NCBI GenBank assembly: GCA_052033505.1
Contig: JBPOJN010000054.1
Coordinates: 1-10,860 of the forward strand
Source of the DNA: JBPOJN01 sp052033505
Lineage (GTDB): Bacteria; UBA10199; JACPAL01; GCA-016699445
Direction of reading: 5' to 3'
DNA length: 10,860 nt
Below the pieces are notes generated by a model. The model made no database searches. It saw only the letters and a program-made list of their open reading frames with translations, and was not told the origin of the DNA. Positions 1-6,846 of the stretch are shown here, piece by piece. A program made the position numbers and the translations under genes. How positions within the stretch are numbered: position 1 is the first letter of the stretch; each line of letters begins with the position of its first letter.

Positions 1-84
1 CGTCACTCCGGTATCGCCAAAAACAGACCGGGAGCCTTTGCTATCGAACGCTTGAAGCTTTATCCCGACCGCGTCGCTGCTTGA
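1..84 (+). CDS. C-terminal tail of an unidentified protein (partial)
   Basis: Frame 1 is open from the window edge to a TGA at 82-84, giving 27 residues that end in ...LYPDRVAA. The start lies outside the window. I do not recognise the protein. Frame 2 closes at about 57, while frame 3 stays open to about 170, so frame choice alone does not prove coding. The case rests on plausible composition and on the stop falling about 125 nt before rplU, which leaves room for the rplU promoter and leader. It could be a chance open frame. Confidence 0.35.
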   Translation, partial: RHSGIAKNRPGAFAIERLKLYPDRVAA

Positions 85-209
85 TCAACTCACCTTCGTG
101 TCCGATATGTGTGGAACTAATACAAAAACCTCCAAAACTCCGATTGACATCCGAGCGGGGAACCGATTAAGCAGCGACCTCTTTTTGGCTCTTCTTTTGG
201 AGATTGATT
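85..209 (+). promoter_or_regulatory. rplU upstream region with candidate promoter
   Basis: This 125-nt gap contains a perfect TTGACA at 144-149. Sixteen bases downstream lies ATTAAG (166-171), a weak -10 match (3 of 6). The ribosome binding site GGAG (199-202) sits 7 nt before the rplU ATG at 210. The good -35 supports a sigma-70-type promoter driving the ribosomal protein genes. The poor -10 keeps confidence low. No intrinsic terminator for an upstream gene is visible here. Confidence 0.35.
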
Positions 210-518
210 ATGCATGCAGTCATTGAAACAGGCGGTAAGCAGTATCGGGTGCAGGTCGGCGACGAGATTTCCATCGAAATCTTGGAATCGGCCCAAGGCG
301 AAAAGGTCGCGTTTCCGGTCCTTTTGATCGAAGAAGGCGAAGACATCAAGCTCGGCCGTCCGCTGCTCGCAGGCGCCTCCGTGACCGGTGAAATCGTGAG
401 CCTGGACAAGGGCCCGAAGCTGATCGCGTATAATTATCGTAAACGGAAATCTTCCGAACGCAAAGTAGGCCATCGGCAGCCGCTGATGACCGTGAAGATC
501 ACTGACATTAAAGGGTAA
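210..518 (+). CDS. rplU: 50S ribosomal protein L21
   Basis: The 102-residue product matches the usual L21 length (about 103). It shows the family's N-terminal 'AVIETGGKQYRV' block at residues 3-14 and the C-terminal 'GHRQPLMTVKITDI' block at residues 86-99. L21 binds 23S rRNA in the large subunit. I chose the ATG at 210 because L21 proteins begin M-x-A-V, and GGAG at 199-202 is well spaced. An in-frame TTG at 204 would add two residues and is less likely. It is followed after 5 nt by rpmA, the near-universal rplU-rpmA pair, so the two are certainly co-transcribed. Confidence 0.96.
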   Translation: MHAVIETGGKQYRVQVGDEISIEILESAQGEKVAFPVLLIEEGEDIKLGRPLLAGASVTGEIVSLDKGPKLIAYNYRKRKSSERKVGHRQPLMTVKITDIKG

Positions 519-523
519 CGACC

Positions 524-778
524 ATGGCAACAAAAAAAGGCGGCGGCTCAACCTCCAACGGCCGGGATTCCCACGGCCAGCGACGCGGCATCAAAAGATA
601 TTCCGGTGAAAAAGTGTTAGCGGGTTCGATCATCGTCCGCCAGCGTGGCACGCAGATCCATCCGGGTGAAAACGTCGGCGTGGGCCGTGACTGGACCATC
701 TATGCCAAAGTCGACGGCATCGTGACCTTCGAAGCCAAAGGCAAAGAACGCCGCAAAGTCAGTGTATACCCTCAATAA
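524..778 (+). CDS. rpmA: 50S ribosomal protein L27
   Basis: The 84-residue product begins 'MATKKGGGSTSNGRDSHGQR', the signature N-terminus of L27, whose tail reaches the peptidyl-transferase centre. The 'LAGSIIVRQRGTQIHPG' core and 'GVGRDWTIYAKVDG' follow. The N-terminus starts directly at M-A, without the cleaved extension seen in Firmicutes L27. The start ATG lies 5 nt after the rplU stop, with AAAGGG at the end of rplU as a possible ribosome binding site. The next gene, obgE, is 152 nt away, a wide gap for this cluster. Confidence 0.97.
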   Translation: MATKKGGGSTSNGRDSHGQRRGIKRYSGEKVLAGSIIVRQRGTQIHPGENVGVGRDWTIYAKVDGIVTFEAKGKERRKVSVYPQ

Positions 779-930
779 GTTCTCGATTTTTCCCTTATCT
801 ATTCAAACGGATGCGATCCTTTGGATCGCCCAATACTAAAAAAGTACCTTTTCCGGGGAGGCAGTGACGAGGATCAGGCTTTGCCTGTCCGAGGAACGTC
901 GGAAGGGGGCTTTAGCTCCCTCCGAAACTT
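779..930 (+). ncRNA. structured rpmA-obgE intergenic region (candidate leader RNA)
   Basis: Three hairpins with tiny loops lie in a row. The first, 813-829, is a perfect 7-bp stem, GCGATCC/GGATCGC, with a TTT loop. The second, 871-890, pairs GGA/TCC and CAGGC/GCCTG, with a bulged T at 874 and a TTT loop. It is enclosed by GACG (866-869) with CGTC (897-900), or alternatively TTCCG (851-855) pairs with CGGAA (900-904). The third, 901-923, is nine pairs (one G-T) with a bulged A at 904 and a TTTA loop, ending 7 nt before the obgE ATG. None is followed by a T-run, so these are not ordinary intrinsic terminators. I cannot match the region to a known riboswitch class. Folding potential is seen; function is inference. 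Confidence 0.4.
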
Positions 931-1917
931 ATGAAATTCATCGATGAAGCTCGAATTTTTGTAAAAGCGGGCAATGGTGGGCACGGGTGTATTTCGTTCC
1001 GGCGCGAAAAGTACGTACCACGCGGTGGTCCTAACGGGGGTGACGGTGGGCGCGGGGGGAACGTTATTTTTCGCGCGGACGCGAGTCTCTACACGCTTCT
1101 AGATTTCAGATACAGACGCCATTTCGAGGCCAAGCGGGGCGAGCACGGCCGTGGCAAGGACCAATACGGTCATTCCGGCGAAGACGTCTTGATCCGCGTT
1201 CCCATCGGTACGGTCGTCCGCGACGAAACCACGCAGCAGGTCTTGGCGGAATTCGAAAAAGACGGCGAAGAAGTGATTATCGCGCAAGGCGGCCGCGGTG
1301 GCCGCGGGAACATGCATTTCGCGACGTCCACGAGCCAGGCCCCCCGGACGGCGGAAGACGGGGCCGAAGGCGAGCAGCGCTGGGTCGTGATGGAGTTGAA
1401 GCTCTTGGCCGACGTCGGTCTGATCGGTTTCCCGAATGCCGGTAAATCCACGCTGCTGTCGGTGATTTCCGCCGCGCGCCCGAAGATCGCGGGTTATCCT
1501 TTTACGACGAAAAATCCCGTCTTAGGCGTGGTGTCCTACGGTCATAAAAGCTTTACCGTGGCCGATCTCCCGGGATTGATCGAGGGTGCCAGCGAAGGTG
1601 TAGGTTTGGGGATACGGTTCTTAAAACACATTGAGAAGACGCGCGTTTTCCTGCATTTGCTCGACATCAGCGATCCTACGCATCCCGACCCGAAGGTCGC
1701 TTACAACGCAATCCGCAAAGAATTGAAAGCCTACGATGCGTCGTTCCTCAAAAGACCCGAAGTGATCGTACTGACGAAGATCGACCAACCCGAAATCCGC
1801 GAGCAGCTCAAAAAAATCCGGAAACTTTTCCCGAAGAAGAAAGTCTTCGCGATCTCGGCGGCCACCCGTGAAGGTCTCGAAGAACTTTTGGCCGAGATGG
1901 CGAAGATGGTGTTTTAA
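931..1917 (+). CDS. obgE: Obg-family GTPase (ribosome assembly)
   Basis: The 328-residue product has the glycine-rich Obg fold (about residues 1-158, starting 'MKFIDEARIFVKAGNGGHGC') and then a G domain. The motifs are G1 GFPNAGKS (166-173), G2 Thr192, G3 DLPG (212-215), G4 TKID (282-285) and G5 SA (309-310). Obg proteins act in late 50S assembly and link growth to (p)ppGpp. This copy ends right after the G domain, so it lacks the longer C-terminal extension of the E. coli protein (about 390 aa). The start is fixed by the conserved N-terminus, but no Shine-Dalgarno sequence precedes it: the 20 nt upstream are occupied by a hairpin arm. It follows rplU-rpmA, its usual context. Confidence 0.96.
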   Translation: MKFIDEARIFVKAGNGGHGCISFRREKYVPRGGPNGGDGGRGGNVIFRADASLYTLLDFRYRRHFEAKRGEHGRGKDQYGHSGEDVLIRVPIGTVVRDETTQQVLAEFEKDGEEVIIAQGGRGGRGNMHFATSTSQAPRTAEDGAEGEQRWVVMELKLLADVGLIGFPNAGKSTLLSVISAARPKIAGYPFTTKNPVLGVVSYGHKSFTVADLPGLIEGASEGVGLGIRFLKHIEKTRVFLHLLDISDPTHPDPKVAYNAIRKELKAYDASFLKRPEVIVLTKIDQPEIREQLKKIRKLFPKKKVFAISAATREGLEELLAEMAKMVF

Positions 1918-1974
1918 CCCTTCGCTCCTTAAGTATCCCTCGACAATTTTTGGCGAATTCCCTAGAAAATCCGC

Positions 1975-2238
1975 ATGCAATTGCGAACGCCCCAAGAGAT
2001 TCAGGACATCATCAAAACCAATTTTCCGGATGCCCAAGTGAGTTTGAGAGACTTAACCGGCACCGCGGATCATTGGCAGGTCACGATTATTTCCAAGGTC
2101 TTCGAGGGCAAGCCGATGTTAGCGCAACATCGGTTGGTAAAAGAACTCTTTGAGGCCGACATCAATTCCGGCGCGGTGCACGCGTTTTCGCTGAAGACCT
2201 ACACTCCCGACGAATGGACGCGCTTCGGTCAAAAGTAA
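1975..2238 (+). CDS. BolA/IbaG-family protein
   Basis: The 87-residue product has the compact BolA/IbaG fold. Near the middle is 'DHWQVTIISKVFEGKPMLAQ', then an acidic 'KELFEADI', and near the C-terminus 'VHAFSLKTYTPDEW', which closely resembles the end of E. coli IbaG ('IHAVSIKAYTPAEW'). Family members partner with monothiol glutaredoxins in iron-sulfur handling and can act as regulators. The two histidines (DHWQ and VHAF) are plausible metal ligands. The only in-frame ATG after the TAG at 1963-1965 is 1975, and it has no clear ribosome binding site. Its stop shares one base with the proB ATG (TAATG), so the two are coupled. The 57-nt gap after obgE shows no terminator. Confidence 0.88.
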   Translation: MQLRTPQEIQDIIKTNFPDAQVSLRDLTGTADHWQVTIISKVFEGKPMLAQHRLVKELFEADINSGAVHAFSLKTYTPDEWTRFGQK

Positions 2239-3083
2239 TGAAACAGAGCAAGTCCCAGTTCACCGACGCGCTCCTCCGAAAAATTTTGGCGCACAAAGGC
2301 CGAGTCGTCGTCAAGATCGGCTCCAGCATTTTGACGGGGCACAAGTCGACCCAGGTTTCCGAGCGGACCTTATCCGCCTTCGCCTCTTCCATTGCGGCCG
2401 TCCAAAAAAAAGGCGTCGCCGTGGTCTTGGTGACTTCCGGTGCGATCGCGTGCGGCATGCGCCATCTTGGGTTTTCGCAGAAGCCTAAAAAAATCTCGGA
2501 GCTGCAAGCCTGTGCGGCAATCGGTCAGCCGATTCTAATGAATCTGTACCAAAAAGCTTTGGATCGTTCCCGATTGCAAGCGGGCCAGATTTTATTGACG
2601 GCGGACGATTTCAATAACCGCGTGCGTAAATTCAACGCGCGTCACACCCTCTCCGAGCTTTTGGGTCACGGCATCATCCCGATCATCAATGAAAACGACA
2701 CCGTCATCGTCGATGAGATCCGCGTAGGCGACAACGATAACCTCTCCGCCATGGTCGCGACCTTGGTGGACGCGGACTTGCTGATCTTATTAACCGACCA
2801 AGACGGTTTTTATACCGCCGATCCGCGCAAGGATTCCAAGGCGGTCCGTATTCCGGTGGTGCATCGCATCGACCGTTCGGTTTTGAAAAAAGCGTCCAAT
2901 ACCTCGACCGTCACTTCGACCGGCGGCATGTTGACGAAGCTGGAAGCCGCGCAGAGGGCTTCGCGCGCCAAGATCCCGACCTGGATCGCGAACGGCAACG
3001 ATCCGAAGGTCTTGAAAAAAATATTCGAAGGCTCGGACGTGGGGACCTTGTTTGCTAAAGATCCGGCGGGAAAGAGAACATGA
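2238..3083 (+). CDS. proB: glutamate 5-kinase, short form without PUA domain
   Basis: ATP-dependent phosphorylation of L-glutamate, the first step of proline synthesis. The 281-residue protein is a single amino-acid-kinase domain. Nucleotide and phosphate elements are 'VVVKIGSSILTG' (23-34) and 'VVLVTSGAIACG' (62-73). The substrate region is 'IPIINENDTVIVDE' (147-160), followed by 'GDNDNLSAMVATLVDADLL' (164-182), 'TDQDGFYTADPR' (186-197) and 'TGGMLTKLEAA' (228-238). E. coli ProB is 367 aa and carries a C-terminal PUA domain that is absent here. I chose ATG 2238, which overlaps the upstream TAA by one base. ATG 2214 would add eight residues and overlap bolA by 25 nt. The 3' end overlaps proA by 4 nt (ATGA). 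Confidence 0.94.
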   Translation: MKQSKSQFTDALLRKILAHKGRVVVKIGSSILTGHKSTQVSERTLSAFASSIAAVQKKGVAVVLVTSGAIACGMRHLGFSQKPKKISELQACAAIGQPILMNLYQKALDRSRLQAGQILLTADDFNNRVRKFNARHTLSELLGHGIIPIINENDTVIVDEIRVGDNDNLSAMVATLVDADLLILLTDQDGFYTADPRKDSKAVRIPVVHRIDRSVLKKASNTSTVTSTGGMLTKLEAAQRASRAKIPTWIANGNDPKVLKKIFEGSDVGTLFAKDPAGKRT

Positions 3084-4339
3084 AAGCTCTATACAAAAAA
3101 ATTCAAACCTTGGCGGCAAAGGCCCGTAAAGCCTCTCCCGAGGTAGCGCATCTGGCGACTGAAACCAAAAATCGAATTTTGAGGGAGATTGCCGACACGC
3201 TACTCGAGCGCGAAGCCGATATCCAAAAGGCGAATGCCAAAGACGTGGCATTCGCGCACAAGAAAAAACTCTCGGCCGCGATGATCGACCGGCTGACGCT
3301 AAACCCTAAACGTATCCGTGAAATGGCCGACGGGATTCGTGAAGTCGCAGGTCTGCCTGACCCTGTCGGAGAAACGGTCAAGTCGTGGACTCGCCCAAAT
3401 GGGCTCGAAATTAGGCGGGTGCGTATTCCGTTAGGTGTCATCGGCATGGTCTATGAGTCGCGCCCGAACGTGACTGTTGACGCTGCGGGGCTCTGTTTGA
3501 AGTCCGGCAATGCGATCGTGTTGCGCGGCGGGTCGGAAGCTTTGCATTCGAATATTTTCCTTGGAAAAATTATTCGCGACGTTTTGAAGAAGAACGGCGT
3601 GAATCCTGATGTCGTTCAGATTGTTGATACAGCGGACCGCGAGGCCATGAAAATCCTGGTTCAGCAGAATAAATTTATCGACCTCATGATCCCGCGTGGC
3701 GGAGGGGCGTTGATGGCCTGGATGGAAGAGCATTCGAAGGTCCCCGTGGTCAAACACGACAAGGGCGTCTGCCACGAGTACGTGGATGAATCCGCCGATT
3801 TGAACGTCGCGGAACGGATCGCCGTAAACGCCAAAGTGCAAAGACCCAGCGCATGTAATTCGCTGGAGACCCTTCTGGTGAATGAAAAAGTTGCAGCTTC
3901 TTTCGTGCCGCGCGCGGTACGGGCGCTTCAAGGCGCCGGCGTCGAAGTTCGCGGCGACGAGCGCGTGCGTAAACTCGCTTCCGGAGTCAAGAAGGCCAAT
4001 GAAAAGGATTGGGGCGAAGAATACCTCGATCTCGTTCTCGCGATGAAGGTCGTGCCTGACTTAGACAGCGCGATCCAGCACATCCGTAAATACGGATCGA
4101 TGCACACCGAAACGATCGTTACGGAAAACCCCGAAAACGCCGCGAAGTTTTTAAATAGCCTCGATTCTTCGGTCGTCTTATGGAATGCGTCTACGCGCTT
4201 CAATGACGGCGGCCAATTGGGTTTAGGCGCTGAGATCGGTATCAGCACGACGAAATTGCACGCCTTCGGCCCCATGGGGCTGGAAGAACTCACGACGACG
4301 AAATTCGTCGTTAAAGGAAACGGACAAATACGTGATTAA
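3080..4339 (+). CDS. proA: gamma-glutamyl phosphate reductase
   Basis: NADPH-dependent reduction of glutamyl-5-phosphate to glutamate semialdehyde, the second step of proline synthesis. The length (419 aa) is normal for the family. Diagnostic segments are 'RIPLGVIGMVYESRPNVT' (115-132), 'CLKSGNAIVLRGGSEA' (139-154), the active-site block 'QRPSACNSLETLLV' with catalytic Cys259, and 'FNDGGQLGLGAEIGISTTKLH' near the C-terminus. The protein is an aldehyde-dehydrogenase-fold enzyme and acts in the cytoplasm. Its start overlaps proB by 4 nt and its end overlaps rsfS by 8 nt, which fits coupled synthesis with ProB, as the unstable intermediate passes between the two enzymes. No defects are visible. 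Confidence 0.97.
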   Translation: MKALYKKIQTLAAKARKASPEVAHLATETKNRILREIADTLLEREADIQKANAKDVAFAHKKKLSAAMIDRLTLNPKRIREMADGIREVAGLPDPVGETVKSWTRPNGLEIRRVRIPLGVIGMVYESRPNVTVDAAGLCLKSGNAIVLRGGSEALHSNIFLGKIIRDVLKKNGVNPDVVQIVDTADREAMKILVQQNKFIDLMIPRGGGALMAWMEEHSKVPVVKHDKGVCHEYVDESADLNVAERIAVNAKVQRPSACNSLETLLVNEKVAASFVPRAVRALQGAGVEVRGDERVRKLASGVKKANEKDWGEEYLDLVLAMKVVPDLDSAIQHIRKYGSMHTETIVTENPENAAKFLNSLDSSVVLWNASTRFNDGGQLGLGAEIGISTTKLHAFGPMGLEELTTTKFVVKGNGQIRD

Positions 4340-4832
4340 GAAAAAAGCTCCCACGAAGAAGACTCCCGCGAAGCCGAAAAAACAACCGGCCAAGGCCGCT
4401 TCCAAAGCCGTCAAAAAAACGGCGGTGAAGAAAGAAAAAGCCGTCAAGGCGGTCAAAAGCGTCAAAGCGCCCGAGGCGCCTGATTCTTACGTCACGTCGG
4501 TCGCGCGTCTCATCGCGCAGGCGGCTTACGATACCAAAGCCTTGGATATACGCGTTTTGGACCTCCAAAAACTCCCGGCCTTCGCGGATTATTTCGTGAT
4601 CTGCTCCGGGTCCTCCGACCGTCACGTCCAAGCGATCGGCGAAAGAATTCAAAAAGCTCTGAAAGAAAAGGGCATCTATCCCATCGGCGTCGAAGGCGTG
4701 CAGACCGGACACTGGGTTTTGGTGGATTGCGGCGGCGTCTTGGCCCATATTTTCTACGAAGAAACGCGGGAATTTTACGCCCTGGAAAAACTCTGGGGAG
4801 ATGCCCAGCAAGTCAAATTCGACCTCAAATGA
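4332..4832 (+). CDS. rsfS: ribosomal silencing factor RsfS with basic N-terminal tail
   Basis: RsfS (Iojap family) binds L14 on the 50S subunit and blocks 30S joining when nutrients are short. The family domain covers residues 51-166: 'DYFVICSGSSDRHVQAIGE' (86-104), 'GVEGVQTGHWVLVDCGGV' (119-136) and 'REFYALEKLWGDA' (146-158). Residues 1-50 are an unusual low-complexity tail of Lys, Ala, Pro, Thr and Val, like a histone-H1 or AlgP tail. Typical RsfS proteins of 105-135 aa lack it. The start is GTG 4332, overlapping the proA stop by 8 nt, with AAAGGA (4313-4318) upstream. No in-frame ATG exists before the core domain. A GTG in the tail is possible but less likely. The stop overlaps gpmI by 4 nt. 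Confidence 0.92.
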   Translation: MIKKKAPTKKTPAKPKKQPAKAASKAVKKTAVKKEKAVKAVKSVKAPEAPDSYVTSVARLIAQAAYDTKALDIRVLDLQKLPAFADYFVICSGSSDRHVQAIGERIQKALKEKGIYPIGVEGVQTGHWVLVDCGGVLAHIFYEETREFYALEKLWGDAQQVKFDLK

Positions 4833-6343
4833 CGCCTCTCGTTTTGATTATTTTGGATGGGTTCGGTGAAGGCCTGGACAGCGAAGGCAACGCGGTCACG
4901 CGCGCGAAGACGCCCCATTTCGATGCGATCCGCCGGGACTATCCGCATACGGAATTGGGCGCACACGGCGAAGCCGTGGGTTTGCCTCCGGGGACGATGG
5001 GAAATTCGGAGGTAGGCCACTTGACCATCGGTTCCGGCCGCATCAATTACCAGGATTTTTCCCGCATCCAGCATGCCGTGGCCGACGGCTCTTTTTTTCA
5101 GAATGAAATCTTGCGCAAGAATTTCGAGACCGCCGTCGCAAACGGGTCCACGGTCCACCTGATGGGGCTTCTGTCGGACGCCGGCGTGCATAGCCACGAC
5201 AGCCATTTGTTTGCCCTCTTGAAATTCGCCAAAGATCAAAAAGTCTCCCGTGTCGTCGTGCATGCCTTTTTGGACGGTCGCGATACGCCGCCCAAGAGCG
5301 GACGCTCCTACGTGGAGAAATTGCAAAATCAGATGGCTACGATCGGCATCGGCCAGATCGGTACGTTAATCGGCCGCTATTATGCGATGGACCGCGATAA
5401 TCGCTGGGACCGCGTCCAAATCGCCTACGACGCCCTCGTCTTAGGCCAGGGCAAAGTGCATCAAGATCCCGTAAAAGCCGTAGAAGAAGCCTACGCCGAA
5501 AACGTCACGGACGAGTTCATCAAACCGGTCGTATTTTCTAAAGCCTCTATCAATGACCGTGACACGGTAATTTTTTTCAACTTTCGTCCGGACCGTGCGC
5601 GTGAGCTCACTCAGGCCCTGACGGATCCCGCGTTCGAAGGATTTCCCCGTTTGAAGTCGCCGAAGATTGCGAACTACGTATGCGTGACCCAGTACGCGAA
5701 AAATTTCGCTCTGCCGGTCGCGTTTCCTCCGCAAAAGCCGAAGCGGGTGTTGGCGGGAATTTTGAGCGAACACGGTGTGAAACAATTCCATACCGCCGAG
5801 ACCGAAAAATACGCGCACGTGACTTATTTTCTGAACGGCGGTGTCGAAACGCCTTTCGCCGGAGAAGAGCGCCTCTTGATCCCTTCTCCGAAAGACGTTG
5901 CGACTTACGATCAAAAGCCCTCGATGAGCGCTCTGGCGGTGACCGAAGCGGTGCTCGCAAAACTCAAAGAAAACTTCCCCGTGATCTTCGTAAACTTCGC
6001 GAACCCCGACATGGTCGGCCACAGCGGTGTGCTGCCCGCGGCGATCGAGGCCGTGGAAGTCATTGATAACGCTGTAGGTCTCATCTGCGGCGAGACGCTC
6101 GCGCGCGGCGGTTGCGTGCTCATCACCGCCGATCACGGCAACTGCGAACAAATGATCGACACCGACGGCGGCCCGCACACGGCGCATACGCTGAATCCCG
6201 TGCCGTTTTATTTAGTCGGTGAAAAATTTAAAGGCGCCCGTTTGAAGACCGGCAAAGGCCTCCAAGACGTCGCCCCCACGATCCTGTCGCTTTTGGGATT
6301 ACCGAAACCGCCCGAGATGACGGGCGAGTCATTGATCGCGTAA
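4829..6343 (+). CDS. gpmI: 2,3-bisphosphoglycerate-independent phosphoglycerate mutase
   Basis: Interconverts 3- and 2-phosphoglycerate in glycolysis and gluconeogenesis using two Mn ions. The 504-residue length is normal. All expected catalytic positions are present: Asp10 in 'LIILDGFG', the phosphorylated Ser60 in 'GNSEVGH', Asp394 and His398 in 'PDMVGH', Asp435 and His436 in 'ITADHGN', and His453 in 'HTAHTLNP'. Substrate-binding blocks 'LDGRDTPPKS' (148-157), 'YAMDRDNRWDR' (185-195) and 'NFRPDRAREL' (251-260) are intact. The start ATG overlaps the rsfS stop (ATGA). The longer open frame upstream (from 4727) is only out-of-frame rsfS and does not look like protein. It is followed by yajQ after 17 nt. 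Confidence 0.97.
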   Translation: MTPLVLIILDGFGEGLDSEGNAVTRAKTPHFDAIRRDYPHTELGAHGEAVGLPPGTMGNSEVGHLTIGSGRINYQDFSRIQHAVADGSFFQNEILRKNFETAVANGSTVHLMGLLSDAGVHSHDSHLFALLKFAKDQKVSRVVVHAFLDGRDTPPKSGRSYVEKLQNQMATIGIGQIGTLIGRYYAMDRDNRWDRVQIAYDALVLGQGKVHQDPVKAVEEAYAENVTDEFIKPVVFSKASINDRDTVIFFNFRPDRARELTQALTDPAFEGFPRLKSPKIANYVCVTQYAKNFALPVAFPPQKPKRVLAGILSEHGVKQFHTAETEKYAHVTYFLNGGVETPFAGEERLLIPSPKDVATYDQKPSMSALAVTEAVLAKLKENFPVIFVNFANPDMVGHSGVLPAAIEAVEVIDNAVGLICGETLARGGCVLITADHGNCEQMIDTDGGPHTAHTLNPVPFYLVGEKFKGARLKTGKGLQDVAPTILSLLGLPKPPEMTGESLIA

Positions 6344-6360
6344 AATTTAAGGATAACCCC

Positions 6361-6846
6361 ATGCCTTCTTTCGACGTCGTTTCCGAATTGAACCGCCAGG
6401 AAGTCGATAACGCGGTCAATCAGACCAACAAGGAAATCCTCACGCGCTTTGATTTCAAGAACGCGAAGGCCGTTGTGAATTTGGATAAAGAAGGCCTCCA
6501 TCTCTCGACGATCGACGAACATAAAATGCAGGCCTTGCTCGACATCTTCAAAACCAAGGCGATCAAACGCGGCGTATCCTTGAAATCCTTCGATTACGGC
6601 GAGATCCAGTCGGGGTTGGGCGGGACGGCGAAATGCCTGGTCAAATTGATCGACGGCATCGAGACGGAAAAGGCGCGGGAATTGGTGAAACTCATCAAAG
6701 GCATGAACCTCAAAGTCCAAGCCGCCATCGAAGGCAACAAACTCCGTGTCACAGGCAAGAACCGCGATGATCTTCAGACGGTCATCCAAAAACTCAGGAC
6801 GGCAGATTTTTCTCTGGATCTGCAGTTCAATAACTTCCGCGATTGA
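6361..6846 (+). CDS. yajQ: YajQ-family nucleotide-binding protein (DUF520)
   Basis: The 161 residues match the family's length of about 163. The protein begins 'MPSFDVVSELNRQEVDNAVNQ', as nearly all members do, and contains the RFDFKNAK block (30-37), the 'KRGVSLKSFDYG' segment and the C-terminal 'KLRTADFSLDLQFNNFRD'. Members bind nucleotides. A Xanthomonas homologue is reported to bind cyclic di-GMP and to interact with a transcription factor, and whether this one does so is unknown. AAGGA (6349-6353) gives a good ribosome binding site. It is the last gene of the + strand cluster, and its TGA (6844-6846) directly abuts the stop codon of the opposing gene. Confidence 0.95.
   Translation: MPSFDVVSELNRQEVDNAVNQTNKEILTRFDFKNAKAVVNLDKEGLHLSTIDEHKMQALLDIFKTKAIKRGVSLKSFDYGEIQSGLGGTAKCLVKLIDGIETEKARELVKLIKGMNLKVQAAIEGNKLRVTGKNRDDLQTVIQKLRTADFSLDLQFNNFRD

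Noticed and set aside
813..829. Perfect 7-bp hairpin after rpmA as an intrinsic terminator
   Set aside because: No T-run follows on either strand, so it is treated as part of the folded leader region.
2214..2237. Earlier ATG for proB
   Set aside because: It would overlap bolA by 25 nt without a ribosome binding site. The TAATG overlap at 2238 is a standard coupled start.
4727..4828. Upstream extension of gpmI (34 extra residues)
   Set aside because: This is rsfS read out of frame, Arg/Pro-rich and unlike any mutase N-terminus. The 'LIILDGFG' start fits ATG 4829.
5441..6187. 248-codon open frame on the minus strand inside gpmI
   Set aside because: It is a shadow of gpmI: the plus frame carries all catalytic motifs of the mutase, and the antisense product is rich in Arg, His and Val without recognisable structure.
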